From Girardinichthys multiradiatus (lineage: Eukaryota > Chordata > Actinopteri > Cyprinodontiformes > Goodeidae): a stretch of DNA of 64,000 bases. The position numbers and the translations under genes were made by a program. The DNA lies in NCBI RefSeq assembly GCF_021462225.1, contig NC_061811.1, positions 21,044,663 through 21,108,662 on the forward strand, given 5' to 3'. Numbering within the stretch: the first letter of the stretch is position 1; each line of letters opens with the position of its first letter. Below the pieces are notes generated by a model, which saw only the letters and a list, made by a program, of their open reading frames with translations, was not told the origin of the DNA and made no database searches. This document shows, piece after piece, positions 58,465-64,000 of this stretch.

Positions 58465-59769
58465 TGGCTCTTTTACATAACAAATCATCAGAGTGCACGC
58501 TGGCAGAGCTGGACTTATTTTCTGCCCTGATGACGCAGCTATCGATCGAAGATAAAATTTACACCGAGTTCCAGCCTTTATCAGTAATCACCAATGGAGG
58601 CCCGATCGAGTTTTTCATTCCGGGAGACGGAGAAAAGTATCTGGATCTCAACGATACGCTGTTGCATCTCAGAGTGAAAATTACTAACGAGGATGGAACA
58701 AACCTGCCGAATGATGCACCTGTAGGGCTCATCAACTACCCGTTCAACACCATCTTCAGTCAGTGTGACGTCACTCTCGGAGATCAATTGATTTCACAAT
58801 CCAGCGATACACATCTGTATAGAGCCATGATTGAGACATTGTTAAACTTTTCTGAAGATTCTTTAAAAAGCCAGTTTAGCTCTGGTCTTTTTTATAAAGA
58901 CACAGCCGGGGCTCTGAACTCTATTGTTATAACTAACGGCCCTAACCAAGGTCTTAACAGCAGAGCAGGATTTACGGAAAATTCCAGGGAGGTACATCTC
59001 CTAGGCCCCCTACATGCAGACATTTTTCTGTGAGGGACTTCTTTTAAATTCTGTTGACCTCAAAATTAAACTTACAAGAACCAACGATGCCTTTTGTCTC
59101 ATGGCAGCAAGAGACTCCACTTACAAACTCAGGATATTAGGAGCATCTCTTTTTATCAAAAAAGTTACTGTCTCTCCAGCTGTACGACTGGGGCACACTT
59201 CAGCTTTAATGAAAGCAAATGCTCTATATCCACTTTCACGTGTGAATGTAAAAACATATTCCATCCCTGAAAATTCAAGGTTGTGCACCCAAGAGAATCT
59301 TTTCTTAGGCATCTTCCCCAAGAATGTGGTGATTGCATTACTGGATCATGACGCTTTTACAGGAACACGCTATCTCAATCCGTTTGACTTGAATCATTTT
59401 GATATGAAATATTTACCTTTGTGTAAGGATGGCAGACTAATTCCAGCTAAGGCCTTCCAGCCCAATTTTAACCAAGGTAATTTAGTGAGAGAGTATTACA
59501 ACTTGTTTACGGCTACAGGACGACATCTAAAAGATCTTCCGCTGAGTATAACACGTCAGGAATTTAATCAAGGATACTCTCTATTCACATTTAATCTTAA
59601 CCCGGGTGAGGACACAGATGCTCTATCTCCAGTTTCCAGTGGGAATTTAAGACTGGAAATGCGTTTCAGAAACCCGTAGCTTCATACCACCACGCTGATC
59701 ATCTACGCTTGTTATGACTCTATTTTAGAGATTGATTCAAAGAGGCGTGTGCTGGTAGATTATTATTAA
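58464..59769 (+). pseudogene. Hexon-like major capsid protein (double jelly roll), broken
   Basis: Major capsid protein of Maverick/adintovirus type. The N-terminal half (58464-59033) is open: IEFFIPGDGEKYLDLNDTLL is the hallmark block, followed by NYPFNTIFSQCDVTLGDQLI and HLYRAMIETLLNFSEDSLKS. A one-base shift near 59025 moves to the frame of 59014-59679. There KLTRTNDAFCLMA, RILGASLFIKKVTVSPAV, YSLFTFNLNPGEDTDAL and LRLEMRFRNP are visible. An in-frame TAG (59677-59679) is followed by 30 further codons to TAA 59767-59769, including IIYACYDSILEID. Overall length is about 434 codons. Only two lesions are visible. The protease gene starts 11 bases downstream. Confidence 0.85.
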
Positions 59770-59780
59770 TCTAATCAGAC

Positions 59781-60323
59781 ATGAATAGTCATGAAATTGA
59801 GAACCTGCTGCATCATCTGCTGGGAGATTTGTTTTGTGGTGTATGGCCTTGCGACCAGCTCCCGCTGCTAGCTGACAAATTCCCAGGGCCGGCCTACTTT
59901 ATTGTGAACACACATCCTTCACACATGCCTGGAGAACACTGGTTAGCTCTGACTTTGGATGAGAATGGTCAATCCAGCTTTTTTGACTCTTATGGATTCT
60001 CTCCGGATTTCGAGTTCTACCCGTCAAGCATCGTAACATTTTTAGAAGACAGATCCTCAAAAATATTGTATCATAATAATCAGCTTCAAAACACTCTGTC
60101 CACTGTGTGCGGTCACCATTGCATTTTTTATCTATGTCATAGAGCATGCGGATTATCACTGCAGCAAGTGTTGTCAAAATACACCGGAGATGTGATTAAG
60201 AATGATTTAATGGTATCTAACTTTATGAAAAAATATCAGAAATGTGTCATTAATCAAAGTTGTACATTTTACACTCACGGAACATGCTCTTTGGAGATGT
60301 TTCTGGATTGTTATGGAATTTAA
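59781..60323 (+). CDS. Adenain-like cysteine protease, uninterrupted, 180 aa
   Basis: A C5/C48-type (adenain/Ulp1 fold) protease that would mature the capsid and core proteins. Family active-site positions are present and correctly spaced: His53 in GEHWLAL, Asp69 in FFDSYGF, Gln103 and Cys110 (Gln-x6-Cys) in the segment leading to CGHHCIFYLCHRACG. The length is near the family norm, and the ATG at 59781 is the first in frame, 11 bases after the hexon stop. No stop or shift is present, in contrast to nearly all neighbours. Whether it is expressed is unknown; the simplest reading is chance survival. Cellular Ulp1/SENP domestication is not suggested by its length. Confidence 0.88.
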   Translation: MNSHEIENLLHHLLGDLFCGVWPCDQLPLLADKFPGPAYFIVNTHPSHMPGEHWLALTLDENGQSSFFDSYGFSPDFEFYPSSIVTFLEDRSSKILYHNNQLQNTLSTVCGHHCIFYLCHRACGLSLQQVLSKYTGDVIKNDLMVSNFMKKYQKCVINQSCTFYTHGTCSLEMFLDCYGI

Positions 60324-60488
60324 ATTGGCATTTGTTTTTCATTGTTTTTTCTTATGATTCAATATTTGTGTAATGACATCATATGTTAGTGTGTGAAGTA
60401 GAGAACGAAGCTAGACTTGAAAATATAATCAATAAATATTTTATTGAATAAAAGAAATAGGCTACATGTTTCATTTTCTTATAACGGT
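60324..60488. other. Convergent gap between plus and minus gene blocks
   Basis: Short AT-rich stretch with AATAAA-type words on the plus strand (aataaatattttattgaata, about 60430), a likely shared 3' end for the convergent transcripts. Confidence 0.5.
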
Positions 60489-60743
60489 TTATGGTGAAAA
60501 TGTAATCCATCGGGGTGGTAGTGTCGTCTTATGAAGAGACTTTTTTGACTTCTTATCAGCATTTTTAGGATCTTCCAGCTCGGATCTCAACCAATGGGGA
60601 GAAAGAGTTATCTGCCTTCTTCTTCTTGTTCTTCTCTGCTTAACGCTGGGGTTGTACCCTCTCCCTCTGTTTTGAACCGTCTATATTCATCACGAGCATA
60701 AGGGTTAATGACTGAAGATATGGGGATGTTTACCTCTGACAGG

Positions 60744-61205
60744 TGTCGAAGCTGTCTCTGCTTCCCCGGGTCCGTTGATTTGGGCACAGGTTTCAAAAGA
60801 GTGAAATAAACACAAAGTACAATCAGCTTATGTTCGCCTCTGCACAGAGTGAGAGATAGGCCCCAGCCAAACACCTGGGAGCCCAACTCTGGTCTCTCTC
60901 CGCTTCCAGCTCGTTTTATTAAGTCTCAGGCGTGGGTTCAACATATACATATATCATGTCACTCATGTATAGCATAACAGTTCCTTATGTCCAAATAAGA
61001 AGTGCTTCTTGTTATTTCTTCCAGCAAGCTTATCTTGTCTTGTCTCTGGCCTTCCCTGTCCTTCACCAATTTACGACCTTGCCCTCTCTTTATCCTCTAC
61101 TCCCTTGTCCTTCACCAATTTATGACTTTGCACTCTCTCTATCCTCTACTCCCTGTCATCTATCTGCACATTCCAGTTACACACATAGATAGTTTATATT
61201 CTACA
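60744..61205. mobile_element. Solo LTR inserted in the Maverick
   Basis: A 462-bp insertion with ends TGTCGAA and TTCTACA (TG...CA, short inverted repeat), flanked by ACAGG and CAAGG. It interrupts the conserved minus-strand gene precisely, and coding of the same protein resumes on both sides. The flanks fit a 5-bp duplication with a one-base change. It contains an internal tandem duplication (61054-61151). Orientation unclear. Confidence 0.65.
61054..61151. repeat. Tandem duplication of about 48 bp
   Basis: Two adjacent units, each containing tgtccttcaccaattta and ctctatcctctactccc-like wording, with about six differences. Pyrimidine-rich, inside the solo LTR. Confidence 0.85.
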
Positions 61206-61766
61206 CAAGGTATGTAGAAAGTCTAACCATCCTCTGGGTAGCGGTGCTCCAGATATTTTAAACGGTAGCATGACATTTTTCAACAAGTCAATCATGTGGG
61301 ACCCCTTTACAACATTTCCTTTTTATACAAATTCACCTCGCGAAGTCCAACTCTCACTTCTTTTGGAGAATTTCTTCAAAATGTACTCAGCATTTTTACG
61401 TTTATACTTCGGTAGGCTTTTCAGTACATCCATAACAATCTGATCCTTAGGGGCATCGTCCTGCCCCGGGCCTTGTTTTTCTTGGGACCACTCATGCTCA
61501 GGAACCTCTGTGTCACGCTGCAGCATCAATCTCACCCGCTGTTCTTCTTTCACACCTTGCTTGAGTAGAGTCAGATACCTCTGCAAAAGCGCATCGTATT
61601 TCTTGATTTTTTTCATAAGAAGTCAAACCGGGCTCGTTTAATATCACTCTCATTTCAGCATCCAAATTCTACTCCGCCGTCTGTCTGATGGACGTGTCTG
61701 ACTGGGTCAGACGCTTGAACTGATGAGGTGAAATGAGAAGCATCTTCTGCGATGTTCTGAGAGACA

Positions 61767-62108
61767 TTATCTCCTGATTATACCACCCACTAGATCACCG
61801 ATCAAGGGAGCAAGAGCCGTTAAGATGGGGAGAATAAAACCACCTCCCTGGTTTTTGAGAGCCAACTGCTTACGCTTGATACCGGTTCTTTTATCATCCA
61901 ACAATCTGATAATTTTTCTTTGTTTCTTCAATTGTCGGTGTTGAGAGGGCGATGGTTTAATGTTACCTTTTAAAATATTCAGAGCTATCTCACACAGAGC
62001 CTTAAGAAAGTCGGGAGAGCAGTGTGCGAGAATATCTTTGCGTTTCTGTGGAGTAGCTTGGTACAAAGCTCTGAATAAAGGGACATTCCTTTTTATATGC
62101 GCAGACAT
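61767..62108 (-). CDS. Small Maverick protein, basic with hydrophobic C-terminus, 113 aa
   Basis: Uninterrupted. Residues 1-60 look helical (VPLFRALYQATPQKRKDILA, CEIALNILKGNI). The middle is highly basic (HRQLKKQRKIIRLLDDKRTG). The end is a Gly-flanked hydrophobic segment, GGGFILPILTALAPLIGDLVGGIIRR minus its tail residues, resembling membrane-active peptides. Proteins of this layout recur in Mavericks and many invertebrate mobile elements, and a core/membrane-lytic role has been suggested for such small virion proteins. I treat function as inferred. The ATG at 62108 lies six bases after the ATPase stop, and the TAA overlaps the next ATG. It is one of only two intact genes here. Confidence 0.7.
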   Translation of the reverse strand: MSAHIKRNVPLFRALYQATPQKRKDILAHCSPDFLKALCEIALNILKGNIKPSPSQHRQLKKQRKIIRLLDDKRTGIKRKQLALKNQGGGFILPILTALAPLIGDLVGGIIRR

Positions 62109-62114
62109 GATGAC

Positions 62115-62787
62115 TTACTTTGTTTTGGGCACGTACACAGCAGGCCACTGGTGAGGAAGTATGCCCGTTTTCAGTCTGAAATGTGCTGGGGCAGGTAGGC
62201 GTAAAATCGATGATTAAATATCCATGAACGTCTCTCGTTGCATCTTCAAAACATTCCAGGAAGAACCCTTTCCGAGACGGAAACATTTGGCGGGCCTGTA
62301 TATTCGGCTGGACTTCATCTCTCGGGTTTTTAAACAACACCATATAATTAGTGTTCAAGCTGATGGTGCGACTGAACTTTCCCTGATGAAACACATTCTG
62401 AGTCTACATCATGACGCTCATATTACGATGGTGATGAAACTGGATAAAGACTTTCATCACGTTTTCATCATCTGAGGCTTGGGCAATAACATCGTCTAGA
62501 ATGATCAGATGATTCTGATTAGGAGGAAACAGGTTTTCATCTTCAAAAGAATGAAGCAATCCTTCCACAAAGGTAATATTTTTATTCATCTTCTGCAATT
62601 CAGCATACATGGGTTTAAAAGAAGTGTAAATCCATACAATATTTTCAGGTGCAACATCCATGACTTGATTACAATTTTGTAAAATACTTTTTACAAAGAA
62701 AGTTTTCCCGCAGCCGCTGGGTCCAACAATCAAACATGAGAAAGGTGCTCTAAATCTAGGATCAAAATCAATCTCCTGTAAATCCAA
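62115..62787 (-). pseudogene. A32/FtsK-type genome packaging ATPase, broken
   Basis: The ATPase that would translocate DNA into capsids. Starts MDLQEIDFDPRFRAPFSCLI. Walker A GPSGCGKT at residues 22-29 and Walker B LIILDD at 94-99 are intact, and FIQFHHHRNMSV matches the conserved HH-N sensor region. An in-frame TAG (62404-62406) interrupts the gene. The same frame continues with TNYMVLFKNPRDEVQPNI and HGYLIIDFTPTCP. A frameshift near 62160 precedes a C-terminus ending VYVPKTK with TAA at 62115-62117. The total of about 224 codons is usual for Polinton ATPases. Gene order PolB, ATPase, small protein on one strand supports the call. Confidence 0.87.
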
Positions 62788-62833
62788 GGAACTTTTTTTT
62801 TTATTATTATTTAATTATTTTTGGTTCTTCTTC

Positions 62834-64000
62834 TTAAGCTCTAATAACCAAAAGGCAGTGTTGTCCCATCAGAAAAAAGACCTGCCTTTTGGCAGGATTC
62901 ACCTCGATTTTCTCAGGCTCTAATTGGATACCCTGATGGAGTTTGTAGTCTCTTACATACTTTGACCTGCTCTCCTGATCCACTGCTTCAGACGGGTAGC
63001 CTGAAGCCTCCTGCTTACCTTTCAGGAAGGTGTTGATATACCCTTTGAAGATTGTGTCACTGCTCTTTTCAAAATGCCACACCTCTGTTATTTTAGCAAG
63101 GCGATAGCCGCACTGCAACGCTTTACAAAACTCTACACTCACCCACACACCCGTCAGAGCTCTGTCATGATCACCATGCATGCAGGGACCTGACTGGTTA
63201 TTTATTTCAGCGCATTTGCGGCAGAGAGTGAACACAAGTTTACCTCAGGAGGTTCTGTAAGGTAAAACGGGGAAAAAGAGGCCTCGTGGGGGGTAGGCCA
63301 CAACTTTTATTATCCCGAAGTAGCTGCTGGGGTCATAAAAATCTTTGCATTTGATGGTTGGGTGACCGAGGGGAAAAACGCAGTTGGTGTTTACATAAGG
63401 GTACAGAGATGTGTAATCCACATAATGTACAGTTTCACCCGGCCCCACTGTGTACCTCAGTCTCATAGCGCAAGTGCGTCCACCATACAGAGCATCCCGG
63501 GGTGATAACGGTTCGGGTGCGTTAACTTTCTCAAGAAAGCTGATCACACCCGGGTGGGTTTTTTTCATTTCAGTCCACTCATGCTCCCAAATGACCTCTA
63601 GATGAAGGCTGTACACAGTTTGGAGCACCTTGTTTCTCTCCAAAGTGGCAGCGTAAAACTGTTCAAATGCGACCCCTCTCAACGGATACTTGTCATGAGG
63701 CATGTAACACTTTTTACAGCCGTGGAAAAAACAGCCGTAAAATTCAAACGCAACTTTGACACCGTTAATCTCTGCATACCCATCCACAGAACATGGACCA
63801 ATTTTATTTTCACCCCTATTTAAAGCATGCTCGATAAATATGGTTCTGCTGTCCGCAATCCAGCCGAGCCATTGAATGGATACGCTGGAGAACGTTTTGC
63901 TGCTACGTCTGTAATCCAGAGGTGATGGAATGGCTAAGGTTTTAGGAGGAAGGAAATTGGTTACAAAAACCTTCATGCACGCAGATGCTATCGTGATGCA
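62834..64000 (-). pseudogene. Protein-primed family B DNA polymerase, partial and truncated
   Basis: Coding enters from the window edge (open through 64000) and runs leftward. Visible: ACMKVFVTNFLPP; an endonuclease-like insert with VDGYAEINGVKVAFEFYGCF and FHGCKKCY; VIWEHEW; and polymerase motif A, VDYTSLYPYVN (Asp codon near 63418). A TGA near 63242-63244 interrupts the frame. The same frame then resumes with FTLCRKCAEINNQSG, CGYRLAKITEVWHF and YKLHQGIQLEPEKIEVNPAK. Coding stops at 62834, just 46 bases before the ATPase start, so motif B and the motif C catalytic Asp pair are missing. Replication by this copy is impossible. The N-terminal exonuclease would lie beyond the edge. Confidence 0.87.
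62848..62896. repeat. Short inverted repeats at the polymerase truncation point
   Basis: CCAAAAGGCAG (62848-62858) and CTGCCTTTTGG (62882-62892) are perfect reverse complements. CCTGCCTTTTGGCAGG (62881-62896) is itself a perfect 6-bp hairpin with a TTTT loop. They sit where the polymerase coding stops. Confidence 0.8.

Larger units (their letters stand above)
60489..61767 (-). pseudogene. Conserved Maverick gene of unknown function, split by a solo LTR
   Basis: Start MSLRTSQKMLLISPHQFKRL at 61767. It is followed by a TAG near 61670 and a frameshift near 61617, into KKYDALLQRYLTLLKQG and LPKYKRKNAEYILKKF (61616-61323). A TAA at about 61323 comes next, with KGSHMIDLLKNVM and PRGWLDFLHTL beyond it. 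The solo LTR (60744-61205) follows. Past it, SEVNIPISSVINPYARDEYR and a Lys-rich tail appear (60740-60608); the end may reach a TAA at 60489-60491. I recognise the -RGE-V-KG--I---H--DL pattern from proteins recurring in Mavericks and other animal mobile elements; no function is established. Its start overlaps the stop of the 113-aa gene by one base (TAATG). Confidence 0.6.
53405..64000 (+). mobile_element. Maverick/Polinton (adintovirus-like) endogenous element, right end beyond window
   Basis: A self-synthesising DNA transposon or endogenised virus. It has a retroviral-type integrase, a protein-primed family B polymerase, an adenain-like protease, a packaging ATPase and both jelly-roll capsid proteins, which together define the group. 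Genes fall in two convergent blocks: capsid, protease and integrase on plus; polymerase, ATPase and two small genes on minus. At least 10.6 kb is present; complete elements are usually 15-20 kb. The left end is placed at about 53405, where Gypsy coding stops and tandem aagggtgtgt-type repeats begin. Most genes have stops or shifts. Flanking target duplication cannot be tested because the other end is missing. Confidence 0.9.

Noticed and set aside
62881..62896. Hairpin followed by A/T run as an intrinsic terminator
   Set aside because: The context is eukaryotic; bacterial-type termination does not apply. Kept only as a structural oddity.
53405..64000. Herpesvirus-related fish element (Teratorn-like)
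   Set aside because: Integrase with chromodomain, adenain-type protease and double-jelly-roll capsid are Maverick features; no herpesvirus capsid, terminase or piggyBac transposase is visible.

Overview
The window is vertebrate genomic DNA, almost certainly from a teleost fish. It is AT-rich and gene-poor, with one spliced neuronal gene, and it carries the usual ray-finned fish repeat fauna: Tc1 transposons, L2/CR1-like LINEs, tRNA-derived SINEs, solo LTRs and a Maverick/Polinton. I cannot name the species.

Layout. 1-943 is the end of a long LTR (family A). 944-15682 is intergenic DNA holding a LINE 3' half (5560-6856), a solo LTR with a 5-bp target duplication (7452-7976), decayed L2 and Tc1 pieces and a large inverted repeat (11740-11980). 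15683-16953 is a Tc1-type transposon whose 343-aa transposase is uninterrupted. 21511-22966 is a second family-A LTR, inserted in an older Tc1. 31113-36757 is the one recognisable host gene, lrfn2, with two coding exons encoding about 790 aa. Decayed LINE 3' ends lie at 37500-41175. 41566-42834 is a second, broken copy of the first Tc1, inverted relative to it, so the two copies flank lrfn2. 47692-51033 is a third family-A LTR containing a SINE (12-bp duplication) and an unrelated Tc1 with 199-bp inverted repeats.

The most interesting segment is 53405-64000. It is a Maverick/Polinton (adintovirus-like) element that abuts a minus-strand Gypsy integrase gene and runs off the right edge. Plus-strand genes in order: an unrecognised acidic, Pro/Ser-rich protein; a retroviral-type integrase with chromodomain; a penton-like minor capsid protein; a pVI-like small basic protein; a hexon-like double-jelly-roll major capsid protein; and an adenain-like cysteine protease. 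Minus-strand genes, read from the right edge: protein-primed family B DNA polymerase (partial, palm lost), packaging ATPase, a 113-aa basic/hydrophobic protein, and a conserved protein of unknown role that is split by a solo LTR. Together they make a replication, integration and virion module. Most genes have stops or frameshifts, so this copy is an endogenous relic. The protease and the 113-aa gene remain uninterrupted.

The rest is intergenic DNA with microsatellites and a few unique blocks that could be conserved non-coding elements. No rRNA, genuine tRNA or CRISPR locus was seen.
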